Shown here: positions 17,083-26,250 of the stretch, piece after piece | Position numbering within the stretch: position 1 is the first letter of the stretch | How the letters are laid out: each line of letters begins with the position of its first letter | Source: Burkholderia cepacia ATCC 25416 | Lineage (GTDB): Bacteria > Pseudomonadota > Gammaproteobacteria > Burkholderiales > Burkholderiaceae | NCBI RefSeq assembly: GCF_001411495.1 | Contig: NZ_CP012981.1 | Coordinates: 806,001 to 870,000, forward strand | Length of the DNA stretch: 64,000 nt | Direction: 5' to 3' | Program-made: the position numbers and the translations under genes | The notes under the pieces: generated by a model | Databases searched by the model: none | What the model saw: the letters and a program-made list of their open reading frames with translations, nothing else | Told to the model about the DNA's origin: nothing

Positions 17083-18027
17083 GTGTTCGATCAGCTGAAG
17101 GCGTTCCACGCGACCGTCCGGCAGGGCAGCATCACGCGCGCCGCGCGCCACCTGGGCGTGAGCCAGCCGACGATTGCCGCGCAGATCCGGCAGGTCGAGC
17201 AGCTGTACGGCGTCGAGCTGTTCTACCGCAGCGGCCGCAAGCTCGAGGTCACCGAGACGGGTATCGAGCTGCTGCCGCTCGTCGAGAAGATGATCGCGCT
17301 CGAGGCGCAGGCCGACATCATGCTGCGCAACGTCGGCGGCCTGTTCGAAGGTCATCTGCGGATCGGTGCGACGGGGCCGTACTACATCATGGACGCGGTC
17401 GGCCGCTTCTCGAACGCGCATCCGTCGATCGCGCTCACGTGCCGGATCGGCAACTCCGAGGAAATCCTGCAGGCGCTGCAGGAATTCCGCATCGATCTCG
17501 CGGTATCGTCGCAGCGCAACGACGCCGAAGGCCTCGAACGCAAGGTGATCTCGACCGACCCGCTCGTGCTCGTCGTGCATCGCACGCATCCGCTCGCGCG
17601 TTTCGACGCGATCGATCCGGCGCAGCTCGCCGACGTGCGGCTGCTGATTCGCGAGGAAGGCTCGGTGACGCGCCGCTGCACGGAGACGATCCTCGCGGCG
17701 GCCGGTGTCGCGGCCGTATCGATGGCCGAGATCGGCAGCCGCGAAGCGATCCGCGAGGCGATCCTGCACGGCGTGGGCGGCAGCCTGTTTCCGCTCGGCG
17801 AGGCCGAGCGCCATCCCGACCTGCGCGTGATCGCGCTGCGCGGCGTCGACACGACGATCGACGAATACGTGTACTACCTGAAGGCGCGCCGCCAGAGCCC
17901 CGCGATCGACGCGTTTCTCGCGTGCATCCTGCCGGCCGACGGCAACACGGCTGCGGCGACCGCGGCGGCCTCGGCAGCCGGGGCGGATGAAGCAGGACGA
18001 ACGGCGCGGCGGGCGAACGCGCGCTGA
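17083..18027 (+). CDS. LysR-family transcription regulator
   Basis: About 314 residues from a GTG start preceded by an AGGGGAG ribosome site. The N-terminal helix-turn-helix is typical of LysR (FDQLKAFHATVRQGSITRAARHLGVSQPTIAAQIRQVEQLYGVELFYRSGR), followed by a two-lobed effector domain. The C-terminus is Ala-rich (TAAATAAASAAGADEAG) and probably disordered. It is divergent from the phospholipase C gene. LysR proteins closely related in style occur in 2-aminoethylphosphonate loci, so it may respond to a phosphonate or phosphate-containing compound; this is inference from location only. Confidence 0.85.
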   Translation: MFDQLKAFHATVRQGSITRAARHLGVSQPTIAAQIRQVEQLYGVELFYRSGRKLEVTETGIELLPLVEKMIALEAQADIMLRNVGGLFEGHLRIGATGPYYIMDAVGRFSNAHPSIALTCRIGNSEEILQALQEFRIDLAVSSQRNDAEGLERKVISTDPLVLVVHRTHPLARFDAIDPAQLADVRLLIREEGSVTRRCTETILAAAGVAAVSMAEIGSREAIREAILHGVGGSLFPLGEAERHPDLRVIALRGVDTTIDEYVYYLKARRQSPAIDAFLACILPADGNTAAATAAASAAGADEAGRTARRANAR

Positions 18028-18122
18028 ACTGCCGCGCGTTCGCCGGTTCCGCACTTTGCCGGCGCTTTTCCCGCGCCTTCCCTCGTTTTTCCTCGTGCCT
18101 TCCTTCTGTCGTTGCGCTCACG

Positions 18123-19763
18123 TCATTTCGGCAGTGCCGGAATCATCCACGTCAGCACGTGCTGCTGCAGGAACACCAGCACGCCGAGCAGCAGCGTGAG
18201 GATCACGCTGTGCCAGAAGGTGCGCGCAAACACGACACCTTCCTGCCCTTTCAGGTCCGTCGTCGACACGCCCGTCGCGATGTTCTGCGGCGAGATCATC
18301 TTGCCCATCACGCCGCCCGACGAGTTGGTCGCGGCCATCAGCACCGGATCGAGGCCGAGCTGCCGCGCGGCCACGACCTGCAGGTTGCCGAACAGTGCGT
18401 TGCCCGACGTGTCGCTGCCGGACAGGAACACGGCGATCCAGCCGAGCGACGCGGACACCAGCGGGAACAGCGCCCCCGTCGACGCGACGCCGGTGCCGAG
18501 CGTATAGCTGATTCCCGAGTAGTTCAGCAGGTACGCGAGCCCGACGATCATCATCACCGTGACGATCGCGATCCACGTCTGTCGCCAGGTCTTGACCACG
18601 CATTCGAGGAACGCGCCGGCGCCGGTGCGCGTCAGCGCGGCCGTGATGATCGCCGAGAGCAGGATCGCGGTGCCCGTGCCGAGCGGCTGGAAGTCCCAGA
18701 TCGCCGCATACGGCTTGTGGTACAGCGACACGAACACCGCGTTGTGCAGGCCCGGCCACTTGATCTTCACGTCGCCGATCGCCGCGACGTTCGCGTGCAC
18801 CCACACGATCACGACCACCGACACGACGAGCCACGGCAGCCAGCCGCCGAAACCCGCGCGGGCGGCACCGGCCGTTGCGGGCACGCTGCGCGCGAGCGCG
18901 TATTGCGGATCGGGTTGCGGCTTCCACACCTGGAGGAAACCGATCGTGACGATCAGCGACGTGAGCGACGACAGCACGTCGGTGAGCTGGTAGCCGAGGA
19001 AGTTCGACGTGACGAACTGCGCGATCGCAAAACTGCCGCCCGACACGAGCAGCGCGGGCCACAGCTTCGAGATCGAGCGCAGCCCGCCGTACGCGCCGAC
19101 CACGTAGAACGGCAACAGCAGCGCGAAGAACGGCAACTGGCGGCCGACCATCTGCGCGAGTGTCGCGGGCGGCAGCGACGTCACCGCGCCGAGCACGGTG
19201 ATCGGCACGCCGAGCGCGCCGAACGCAACCGGCGCCGTGTTGAACAGCAGCGTATAGGTGAGCGCTTCGAGCGCGGGGAAGCCGAGCGCGATCAGGAGTG
19301 CGCTCGTGATCGCGACCGGCGTGCCGAAGCCGGAGATCCCTTCGAGCAGGCAGCCGAACGAGAACGCGACGACGAGCAGCACGAGGCGCCGATCGTCGGG
19401 CAGGTTGTCGAGCATCCACTGCCGGAACTGGTCGAAGCGGCCCGACTTCACCGCGATGTTGTACAACAGCAGCGCGTTGAAGACGATCCACATCACCGGC
19501 ACGACCGCGAGCGCCATGCCCGCGCCGACCGCGTTGAACGCGAGCCCGGCCGGCATCCCCCATGCGCCGATCGCGACCGCGAGGCCGGCGACCAGCCCGG
19601 CGAGCGACGCCTGCCACGCGGGGCGGCGCAGCACGCCGAGCGCGATCAGCGCGACGGCGATCGGAATCGCGGCGACGAGGAAGGACAGCAGCAGCGAGTT
19701 GGCGACCGGCGTCAACGGCTGCGCGAAGACAATGCCGGGCGGCAGGGCGTCGGTGGGATTCAT
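18123..19763 (-). CDS. lldP: L-lactate permease
   Basis: The 546-residue polytopic protein belongs to the LctP/LldP lactate permease family, with about a dozen hydrophobic segments. Recognisable family stretches are FGCLLEGISGFGTPVAITSALLIALGFPALEALTYTLLFNTAPVAFGALG, FLSGSDTSGNALFGNLQ and TNSSGGVMGKMISPQNIATG. It imports lactate (and glycolate) with protons. The ATG at 19763 is preferred because the family's N-terminus follows it; an upstream extension to 19835 is GC-rich and polar. No lactate dehydrogenase gene is adjacent. Confidence 0.92.
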   Translation of the reverse strand: MNPTDALPPGIVFAQPLTPVANSLLLSFLVAAIPIAVALIALGVLRRPAWQASLAGLVAGLAVAIGAWGMPAGLAFNAVGAGMALAVVPVMWIVFNALLLYNIAVKSGRFDQFRQWMLDNLPDDRRLVLLVVAFSFGCLLEGISGFGTPVAITSALLIALGFPALEALTYTLLFNTAPVAFGALGVPITVLGAVTSLPPATLAQMVGRQLPFFALLLPFYVVGAYGGLRSISKLWPALLVSGGSFAIAQFVTSNFLGYQLTDVLSSLTSLIVTIGFLQVWKPQPDPQYALARSVPATAGAARAGFGGWLPWLVVSVVVIVWVHANVAAIGDVKIKWPGLHNAVFVSLYHKPYAAIWDFQPLGTGTAILLSAIITAALTRTGAGAFLECVVKTWRQTWIAIVTVMMIVGLAYLLNYSGISYTLGTGVASTGALFPLVSASLGWIAVFLSGSDTSGNALFGNLQVVAARQLGLDPVLMAATNSSGGVMGKMISPQNIATGVSTTDLKGQEGVVFARTFWHSVILTLLLGVLVFLQQHVLTWMIPALPK

Positions 19764-20182
19764 CGCGTCTCCAAAGTCGACCCGGGGCTGGCGCGGCGGC
19801 GCCCCCGGATTCGGTGCAAAGCGGTCCTTCCGCAATCGCGACGGCGCTCAGGCGCTTGTGCACGCAACGACGTCGCACGGCCAACCGATCGGTCGCTTAA
19901 AAGAGGTTAGGAGGCGCGGGGCGCTTGTACAAGGAGGACAAGCCCGATGCGTGCCGACCCGATACGGGCCTGCCGCCGCAGGCTGACAGGCAGCGGGCGG
20001 GCCGCTGTCGCGTTCGACAGGATGCCCGTCACGCGCGGCTCACCCGCGCAATGTTGCACATGCGGCAAAGGTGCCTGACGGCGGGCGGGATGTTTCGTCT
20101 GGCGTCCGAAGCCTAGACTGGCTGCATCGATTCCGCCCGCGCCGGCCACGGCACGGCACCGGAACCTCACGGAGTGAACACG
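19764..20182. other. Intergenic region upstream of lldP and the DUF4148 gene
   Basis: A perfect 10-bp palindrome CTTGTACAAG lies at 19924-19933, about 160 bp upstream of lldP, and could be an operator. A 43-codon frame starting at 19947 after AAGGAGG looks non-coding. Nothing else stands out. Confidence 0.35.
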
Positions 20183-20494
20183 ATGAAGACGATGAAACAA
20201 GCCGTATGCGCATGCGTGCTGATCGGCGCGGCCTTCGCCGCGCACGCGCAGGCCGCGTCGACGCTGACGCGCGCCGAGGTCCGCCAGGAACTCGTGGAGC
20301 TGCAGGCCGCCGGCTACCGGACGAGCCTGGCAAGCAGTCCCGACTTTCCGGAAAAGATGCAGGCGATCATGCACCGTGCCGCGCAGGCACGCGGCGGGGA
20401 CGCCGGCTACGGCAGCGACGGCAGGGCAAACGTGGAATCGGGCAAGCCGGCGCTGCCGCACGCGATCGATCGCGGCACGTACGCACACCACTGA
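20183..20494 (+). CDS. DUF4148 periplasmic protein
   Basis: The 103-residue protein has a signal peptide (MKTMKQAVCACVLIGAAFAAHAQA) and the DUF4148 motif LTRAEVRQELVELQAAGYR followed by a proline-containing segment (SSPDFPEKMQAIM). These small secreted proteins are abundant in Burkholderia; their function is unknown. GGAG at about 20171-20174 selects the ATG at 20183; a GTG at 20174 is in frame. It stands alone between lldP and gshA. Confidence 0.8.
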   Translation: MKTMKQAVCACVLIGAAFAAHAQAASTLTRAEVRQELVELQAAGYRTSLASSPDFPEKMQAIMHRAAQARGGDAGYGSDGRANVESGKPALPHAIDRGTYAHH

Positions 20495-20596
20495 CGGTGG
20501 ATCGACCCGGATCGGGGGCGCCACGGCGCACACCGACCGGCGACGGAGGACGCATCGCGCACCGCGCCGACCGACGCGGTGCGCGTGCGCCAGGCA

Positions 20597-22210
20597 TCAC
20601 ACGCTGAAGCGGTTCAGCGTATATGCGCGATAGGCCGCGACGAATGCGTCGAACGATCCGGCCTCCTTCGCTTCAAGCTCGGCCTGCTCGGCGAGCGACT
20701 TCGCGGCGAGCGCCTGCTCGGTGCGCAGCGTCTCCGCCGACGGCGGGTGCGCGCGGAAATGCGCGGCATGCGCTTCGCTCTGTGCCAGCGCGAACCCGAG
20801 GAACGATTGCCCGTGCTCGCGCATCGTGCGCAGCACGCGTGCGGACGGCGTGCGCTCCGGATCGGCGAGCTTCTCGCGCTGCGCGGCGATCGCGCGCGCA
20901 TGTTCGTCGCCGCCGCGGATTTCGTCGAGACGGCGGCCGACGGTCTCGATATCGGCCATCAGCTCGTCCGCCCACGCCTGCAGCGTGACCGGCGCGCCGT
21001 CGCGCTGCAGCGTGAGCCCGGGCTTGCGCCCTTCCATCGTCACGCTGCCGAAGTTCGCGTTCGCCTCCTGGTACGCGGGGCAATCGAGCACCGGGCTCTC
21101 GTCGAGCGCGCACGCGAGCAGGAAGGCGTCGATGAAGCGCGCGGTTTCCAGTTCGATGCCGGTCGGCTCGAACGGATCGATGTCGAGACAGCGCACCTCG
21201 ATGTACTGCACGCCGCGCGATGCAAGCGCATGCAGCGGCCGCTCGCCCGAATACGTGACGCGCTTCGGCCGGATCGTCGAATAGAACTCGTTTTCGATCT
21301 GCAGCACGTTCGTGTTGATCTGGATCCACTCGCCGTCGCGATGCGTGCCGATGGCCTCGTACGCCGGATACGGCTCGCTCACGGCCTTCGACAGCGCGTC
21401 GAGATAACCGGGCAGCGTGTTGTAGTCGACGTGCAGCGCGGCCTGGGCGGTCGTGTTCGAGTAGCCGAGATCGCTCATCCGCAGGCTCGTCGCATACGGC
21501 AGGTACAGCGTATCGGCGTCGAACGTGTCGAGCCTGTGCGGCTTGCCGCGCAGGAACTTCGTGTCGAGCGCGGGCGATGCGCCGAACAGGTACATCAGCA
21601 GCCAACTGCGGCGACGGAAGTTGCGGATCTGCGCGAGATAGCGCTCCGACTGGTAATCGACGAGCGTGGCCGTCGACCCTTCTTCCGCATGCAGGCGCCG
21701 CCACACTTCCTCGTGCAGCGAGTAGTTGTAGTGGATGCCGGCGATGCACTGCATCGTGCGGCCGTAGCGATACGCGAGGCCGCGCCGGTACACCGTCTTC
21801 AGGCGGCCGATGTTCGACGTGCCGTAGTCGGCGATCGGGATCTGGTCGTCGGCCGGCAGCAGGCCCGGCATCGAGTCGTTCCACAGCATCTCGTCGCCGA
21901 GCGACGCATAGACGTAGCGATGCAGATCGTCGAGGCGTTCGAGCGTGATCGCGGCGTCGCGCTCCGCGGGCGTGATCAGCTCGATCAGCGCTTCGGAATA
22001 GTCGGTCGTCAGTGCCGGATGCGTGAGCGCCGAACCGAGCGCGCGCGGATGCGGCGTGAACGCGATCATCCCGTCGCGCGTCACGCGCAGGCTTTCCTTT
22101 TCGATGCCGCGCAGGCCGTCGGGCAGATGCTGCCGCGTCGGGCCCGAGCTCAGTGCTTCGAGGCGATTCAGCAGCAGTTCGGACTGGCGGTGAGTCATGG
22201 TGTTCGACAT
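20597..22210 (-). CDS. gshA: Glutamate-cysteine ligase
   Basis: The 537-residue protein is a class-I (enterobacterial-type) GshA. Characteristic stretches are GIEKESLRVTRDG near the N-terminus, TTDYSEALIELITP, GLLPADDQIPIADYGTSNIGRLKTVYRRGLAYRYGRTMQCIAGIHYNYS, and IEVRCLDIDPFEPTGI. It joins L-glutamate and L-cysteine through the gamma-carboxyl group using ATP, the first step of glutathione synthesis in the cytoplasm. Length agrees with the family (about 520-540). It is a single-gene unit, with nothing related next to it except the DNA-repair genes further upstream. Confidence 0.95.
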   Translation of the reverse strand: MSNTMTHRQSELLLNRLEALSSGPTRQHLPDGLRGIEKESLRVTRDGMIAFTPHPRALGSALTHPALTTDYSEALIELITPAERDAAITLERLDDLHRYVYASLGDEMLWNDSMPGLLPADDQIPIADYGTSNIGRLKTVYRRGLAYRYGRTMQCIAGIHYNYSLHEEVWRRLHAEEGSTATLVDYQSERYLAQIRNFRRRSWLLMYLFGASPALDTKFLRGKPHRLDTFDADTLYLPYATSLRMSDLGYSNTTAQAALHVDYNTLPGYLDALSKAVSEPYPAYEAIGTHRDGEWIQINTNVLQIENEFYSTIRPKRVTYSGERPLHALASRGVQYIEVRCLDIDPFEPTGIELETARFIDAFLLACALDESPVLDCPAYQEANANFGSVTMEGRKPGLTLQRDGAPVTLQAWADELMADIETVGRRLDEIRGGDEHARAIAAQREKLADPERTPSARVLRTMREHGQSFLGFALAQSEAHAAHFRAHPPSAETLRTEQALAAKSLAEQAELEAKEAGSFDAFVAAYRAYTLNRFSV

Positions 22211-22687
22211 GGAGACGCAAGTGCGTGACGGCCGCGCGCAGAACGCCGCGCGCGGCCGGCTGGATTGTTGGTCGCTTCGTTGGTAGCGGGCACTTTAACA
22301 TCTCGCCGAAACCCGCGCTTGAGGTGGCGCCGGGCATGGTGCGCGGGCCGGAGCGGGCCGCCGGACGGGCCGGCCGCGGCGATCGCCGCATCTCCCGACG
22401 GTTCCAGGCGGCGACGACGGGCACGCCGGTTGAGCGCATTCGTCCGACGGAACGTGACGCGCGAACGGGTGACGGCAGGTGCAACCGTGCCGCCGAATCG
22501 GCCGCGGAGAGAGGCGAAAGTGTGCGTCGTGCGCCCTGCATCGGGCGGACGACGGATTCGAGAAATGGCTGTGACGGCCGAAGTCCGGCCGGTCGCCTGC
22601 GAACACCGGCACGGCCCGCGCGACGGGTTGCATCGCGGCTACGCCGGGTCGCACCCGGCCGCGAAACTCGGTGATCGGCAGTTGACC
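22211..22687. other. Intergenic region between gshA and alkA
   Basis: Open frames here are Arg/Pro-rich shadows. The region must carry the gshA promoter, but no convincing -35/-10 pair or terminator is visible. Confidence 0.35.
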
Positions 22688-23647
22688 TCACCCGCCGCGC
22701 GCGCCGCCCGCCCGGTCGGCCACTTCGTTCCACAAATGCAGCGCCGCGTACGCGCGCCACGGTCGCCAGCCTTCGGTGCGGCGCTTCTGGGTCGCGAGCC
22801 GGTCGAGCGCCGGATCGCGCGCGGCGATCGACTGCATCAGCACGAGATCGGAGGCCGGCCAGGCATCCGGATCGCGCCACGCGCGCATCGCGATGTATTC
22901 GACGGTCCACGGGCCGATGCCGGGCAGATCGAGCCACGCACCGCGCAGCGTCGCGAGATCGGCGTGCTCGCGATCGACCGGCACGTCGCCGGCCGCCACC
23001 GCGCGCGCCGTGCCCGTCAGTGCCGCCACCCGCTTACCGGGCATCCCGATCTTGTCGAGATCGCAGGCGGCCAGCGCCTCCGGCGTCGGAAAACGCCATG
23101 CGGGCGCACCGTCGTCTTCATGAACCACGCGCTCGCCGGCCCGCTCGACGAGCCGGCCGACGATCGTCGTCGCGGCCTTCACGCTCACCTGCTGGCCGAC
23201 GATCGCGCGCACGGCCAGCTCGAACCCCGACCATGCACCCGGCACGCGCAGCCCCGGCGCGGCCTCGACGAGCGGCGCGAACCACGGATCGCGCGCCAGC
23301 CCGCTGCCGATGGCGGCCGGATCGGCGCCGAGGTCGAACATCGTCGCGACGCGCGCGGCGAACGCGTCGTCGACATGACGCGCGACCGCGCCTTCGACCG
23401 TCGCGACCAGGCAATGCTTGCGCGGATGTTTCGCAACCGTGAGCCGGCCGGCGTCGCCGTGCAGGTCGACGATGCGGCGATACACGCCGTCCGCCACCTG
23501 CTCGACGCCCGGAATCGCACGCCCGCTGAAGAAGCGCAGGACGCGCGCCCAGTCGTAAGGCGCATTGAAGCGCAGTTCCATTTGCGCGGACGGCGGCACA
23601 CGGCCGCCGTTCACGATGGACGTAATCGTCGTTCTTGCGATGCTCAA
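22688..23647 (-). CDS. alkA: DNA-3-methyladenine glycosylase II
   Basis: An AlkA-type enzyme that removes alkylated purines. The N-terminal beta domain has MELRFNAPYDWARVLRFFSGRAIPGVE, the helix-hairpin-helix is LDLPGIGPWTVEYIAMRA, and the catalytic Asp is in WPASDLVLM. The stop of ada and a TTG start overlap (TTGA), and GGAGG lies just upstream, giving a 319-residue product by coupled translation. The ATG at 23581 (297 residues) matches where the family usually begins and is an alternative. Together with ada it forms the adaptive response operon. Confidence 0.92.
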   Translation of the reverse strand: MSIARTTITSIVNGGRVPPSAQMELRFNAPYDWARVLRFFSGRAIPGVEQVADGVYRRIVDLHGDAGRLTVAKHPRKHCLVATVEGAVARHVDDAFAARVATMFDLGADPAAIGSGLARDPWFAPLVEAAPGLRVPGAWSGFELAVRAIVGQQVSVKAATTIVGRLVERAGERVVHEDDGAPAWRFPTPEALAACDLDKIGMPGKRVAALTGTARAVAAGDVPVDREHADLATLRGAWLDLPGIGPWTVEYIAMRAWRDPDAWPASDLVLMQSIAARDPALDRLATQKRRTEGWRPWRAYAALHLWNEVADRAGGARGG

Positions 23648-24735
23648 ACTGCGCTGCCCTCCGCAACGGATTCGGTTTCATCGTCGTGCACGTGACGCGC
23701 CTCGGCGGCAAGCAGCGTCGCCTTGCGGCGCACGCCCCAACGATACCCGGACAGCGCGCCGCCCTTTTGTACGACGCGGTGGCACGGGATCGCGAGCGCG
23801 ACCGGGTTCGACGCGCACGCGGACGCGACGGCGCGCACCGCACGCGGCGCACCCAGCGCCTCGGCGATCTCCGAGTAGCTGCGTGTTTCGCCGTACGGAA
23901 TATGCGTCAGCGCTTCCCACACGCGCTGCTGGAAGGCGGTCGGCGCGATGTCGAGCGGCAGGTCGAACGCGTGCCGCGTGCCGTCCAGGTACGCGCGGAT
24001 CTGCGCGACGAACGGCGCGAGCCGTGCCGACGCTTCGACCAGCTCGGCGCGCGCGAACGCGTCCTTCAGCTCGCCGACGAGCGCGGCCGGTTCGTCGCCG
24101 AACGCGATCCGGCAAATGCCCTGCCCGGTCGCCGCGACGAGCACCGTGCCGAGCGACGTCGAGGCGGTCGCAAAGTCGATCCGCAGGCCGGCGCCCTGGC
24201 GGCGGAACGCCGACGGCGCCATCCCGAGCTCGCGCGGCACCGACGCATAGAGTCGCGACGGCGAGTTGAAACCCGCGTCGACGGCCGCCTGCGTGACCGG
24301 CTGCCCGCTTTGCAGCGCCTGCCGCAGCGCGGCGCCGCGCTGCGCGGCCTGGTACTGCCGCGGCGACACGCCGACCACGCGCTTGAAGAGCCGCTGAAGA
24401 TGAAACGGGCTCACGTGCACGGCATCGCTCAGCTGCTGCAGCGTGAGCCGCTCGGCATGCGCGTCGAGCACCGCGCACGCGCGGTTGACGATCTCGAGCT
24501 CGCGCGGCAGCCCTTCCGGCTGGCAGCGCTTGCAGGGCCGGAAGCCGGCCGCGCGCGCGGCGGCCGGATCGGCGAAGAAGGACACATTTTCGCGACGCGG
24601 CAGCCGCGACGCACAGGTCGGACGGCAGAACACGCCGGTCGTGCTCACGGCGTAGAAGAACGCGCCGTCCGCATGCGGATCACGCTCGGTCACGGCGCCC
24701 CAGCGGGCATCATCGGTCGGATAGGCGGTTTTCAT
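23644..24735 (-). CDS. ada: Ada: alkylation-responsive activator and O6-methylguanine-DNA methyltransferase
   Basis: The 363-residue protein has three parts. The N-terminal zinc domain carries four Cys (37, 41, 68, 71), with GVFCRPTCASR and CKRC; the first Cys takes methyl groups from phosphotriesters. An AraC-type helix-turn-helix follows (LQQLSDAVHVSPFHLQRLFKRVVGVSPRQYQAAQR). The C-terminal suicidal methyltransferase has the acceptor Cys in IPCHRVV (about 318). Methylated Ada activates its own operon. alkA is co-transcribed downstream. A near-perfect palindrome at 24751-24777 sits just before the start. Confidence 0.95.
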   Translation of the reverse strand: MKTAYPTDDARWGAVTERDPHADGAFFYAVSTTGVFCRPTCASRLPRRENVSFFADPAAARAAGFRPCKRCQPEGLPRELEIVNRACAVLDAHAERLTLQQLSDAVHVSPFHLQRLFKRVVGVSPRQYQAAQRGAALRQALQSGQPVTQAAVDAGFNSPSRLYASVPRELGMAPSAFRRQGAGLRIDFATASTSLGTVLVAATGQGICRIAFGDEPAALVGELKDAFARAELVEASARLAPFVAQIRAYLDGTRHAFDLPLDIAPTAFQQRVWEALTHIPYGETRSYSEIAEALGAPRAVRAVASACASNPVALAIPCHRVVQKGGALSGYRWGVRRKATLLAAEARHVHDDETESVAEGSAV

Positions 24736-24750
24736 CTGAACCTCGCACTC

Positions 24751-24777
24751 TCTAGTGTAGATGGTGCCTACTCTAGA
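24751..24777. promoter_or_regulatory. Imperfect palindrome in the ada promoter region
   Basis: TCTAGTGTAG and CTACTCTAGA pair at nine of ten positions across a 7-nt spacer, 16-42 bp upstream of the ada ATG. It could be a site for Ada itself or another regulator; it does not look like the E. coli Ada box. Confidence 0.45.
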
Positions 24778-24975
24778 CATCGGCACGTGCCGTCGCGCCC
24801 TGAATCTTGCTCTGTGATTCGCCCCGGATAATCAGGGGCGCATCACCCGAAAATAAGTCCGGCGAAACGCGCGCGCCGGCTGCTGCAGCGCGGTTTTCGT
24901 CACCGTCCCGTCACCCTTTTGCTGCACTGCGGATGCGACAAATCGCCGTCCTGACGTTTTTTTGCAATCGGAATA

Positions 24976-25004
24976 TTGCGTCGCACCATCGCCGTGTGTA
25001 TAGT
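24976..25004 (+). promoter_or_regulatory. Sigma70 promoter of a predicted sRNA
   Basis: TTGCGT (24976-24981), a 17-bp spacer, and TATAGT (24999-25004). Transcription should start about 25010-25012. Confidence 0.6.
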
Positions 25005-25010
25005 TGGAAT

Positions 25011-25077
25011 TGTCTCCTCCATGTCTCCTCCTGATATGGATTAAGCCCGTTCCGCTCCGCGTGAACGGGCTTTTTTT
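25011..25077 (+). ncRNA. Predicted small RNA with duplicated anti-Shine-Dalgarno motif
   Basis: Downstream of a well-spaced promoter there is a transcript of about 67 nt with no reading frame. It begins with two direct copies of TGTCTCCTCC (25011-25020 and 25022-25031) and ends in an intrinsic terminator. The motif UCUCCUCC is complementary to ribosome-binding sites (GGAGG), as in C-rich bacterial sRNAs that pair with many mRNAs. It is placed between ada and the VOC gene. No named family is claimed; Hfq dependence and targets are inference. Confidence 0.6.
25044..25077 (+). terminator. Intrinsic terminator of the predicted sRNA
   Basis: AGCCCGTTC / GAACGGGCT with a 10-nt loop, followed by seven T residues, the best terminator in this part of the window. 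Confidence 0.85.
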
Positions 25078-25166
25078 CGTCCGTCGATTGTGCCGCGTTC
25101 CGGCGGGCGGCGCAGGCGCGATGCGTCTACACTCGATGCTTGTCGACTGCGAAGGAGCGCCTGTCC

Positions 25167-25580
25167 ATGAAACCCACCATCCGCGCGATCGATCACATCG
25201 TGCTGCGCGTGACCGACATGGCCGCGATGACGCGCTTTTACTGCGACGCCGTCGGCTGCCATGTGGAAAAGGAACAGCCCGACCTGGGCCTCGTGCAGCT
25301 GCGCGCCGGTGATGCACTGATCGACCTGCTGTCGGTCGGCGGCCCGATTGACCGCCCTGACAGCGGCCCGCCCGGCACGGGGCGCAATCTCGATCACCTG
25401 TGCCTGCGCGTCGAGCCGTTCGATCCCGACGCATTGACCGCCCATTTCGCCGCGCATGGCGCACGGCCGGGCGCGCCTGCGGAACGCTACGGCGCCGGCG
25501 GCTACGGGCCGTCGATCTACCTGTTCGACCCGGAAGGCAACATGCTCGAATTCAAGGGGCCGCCGGCCGCGATCGGCTGA
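25167..25580 (+). CDS. VOC-family (glyoxalase-like) metalloprotein
   Basis: The 137-residue protein has the paired beta-alpha-beta-beta-beta modules of the vicinal oxygen chelate fold: IRAIDHIVLRVTDMAAMTRFYCDAVG, LDHLCLRVEPFD and GPSIYLFDPEGNMLEFKGP. Candidate metal ligands are His in IDHIVL, His in LDHLCL and Glu in MLEFKG. The substrate is unknown; members include glyoxalase I, dioxygenases and resistance proteins. AAGGAGC precedes the ATG. A monocistronic unit downstream of the sRNA terminator. Confidence 0.85.
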   Translation: MKPTIRAIDHIVLRVTDMAAMTRFYCDAVGCHVEKEQPDLGLVQLRAGDALIDLLSVGGPIDRPDSGPPGTGRNLDHLCLRVEPFDPDALTAHFAAHGARPGAPAERYGAGGYGPSIYLFDPEGNMLEFKGPPAAIG

Positions 25581-25601
25581 ACGCGGCCGGCGCGCGGGCC
25601 G

Positions 25602-26156
25602 TCATGCATCCGCGCGCGCCTTCAGCACCGTCCATTCGACCGCGACCGGATCGTGGTCGGCGCTCGAGATCCACGCGGTGCCGTCCTGCACCGTGCACTG
25701 CAGGCGCATCGAGCGCTCCGCGAGCCGCCCGAGCGCGGCCGCGACGCCGTCGGCCAGCGACAGCACCTGCACGTTGCGCAGCCGCTCGACCTTGCTGCGC
25801 ACGCCCTGCCACCAGATATCCGACGTCTTGCCGCCGTACGCGATCACGGTGACCTGCCCGGCGCGGCCGGCCGCCTTCGAGATGCGCCGCTCGTCGGGCT
25901 GGCCGGCTTCGATCCAGACGTCGATCGCGCCCGTCAGGTCCTTCTGCCACAGATCGGGCTCGTCGACGTCCGACAGCCCCTTGCAGAATTCGAGCCGCTC
26001 GTGCGCGAACAGCGCGAACGCGACGATGCGCACCATCATCCGGTCGTCGGTTTCCGACGGATGGCGCGCCACCGTCAGCGCGTGATCGGCGTAGTAATGC
26101 CGATCCATGTCGGCGATTTGCAGTTCGGCTTTGTAGATCGTGGATTTCAGCGCCAT
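25602..26156 (-). CDS. yaeQ: YaeQ-family protein
   Basis: The 184-residue protein is recognisable from end to end: MALKSTIYKAELQIADMDRHYYADHALTVARHPSETDDRMMVRIVAFAL, EPDLWQKDLTGAIDVWIEAGQPDERRISKA and QVTVIAYG. YaeQ proteins have a PD-(D/E)XK-nuclease-like fold, and the D-x-W-I-E-x-G-Q-P-D stretch carries the acidic site, but the substrate is unknown. Early reports linked YaeQ to suppression of rfaH defects. The gene is alone and convergent with the VOC gene (22 bp between stops). Confidence 0.9.
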   Translation of the reverse strand: MALKSTIYKAELQIADMDRHYYADHALTVARHPSETDDRMMVRIVAFALFAHERLEFCKGLSDVDEPDLWQKDLTGAIDVWIEAGQPDERRISKAAGRAGQVTVIAYGGKTSDIWWQGVRSKVERLRNVQVLSLADGVAAALGRLAERSMRLQCTVQDGTAWISSADHDPVAVEWTVLKARADA

Positions 26157-26250
26157 GCGGATGCGGCCCGGGCGGGCATTCGGTTCGGTCGGGCCGTGAT
26201 GATACCGAATGCGCGCCGTCCGGCGCGTGTCATGCGTCACCCACAGCGCA

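Noticed and set aside
18159..19910. Long plus-strand frame opposite lldP
   Set aside because: Highly charged Arg/Asp/Glu/His-rich sequence with no fold; typical antisense of a membrane protein gene in high-GC DNA.
19947..20078. 43-codon frame after an AAGGAGG site
   Set aside because: The ribosome site is good, but the protein is Arg-rich with a random-looking Cys-rich end (CCTCGKGA) and the codon bias is unlike Burkholderia genes.
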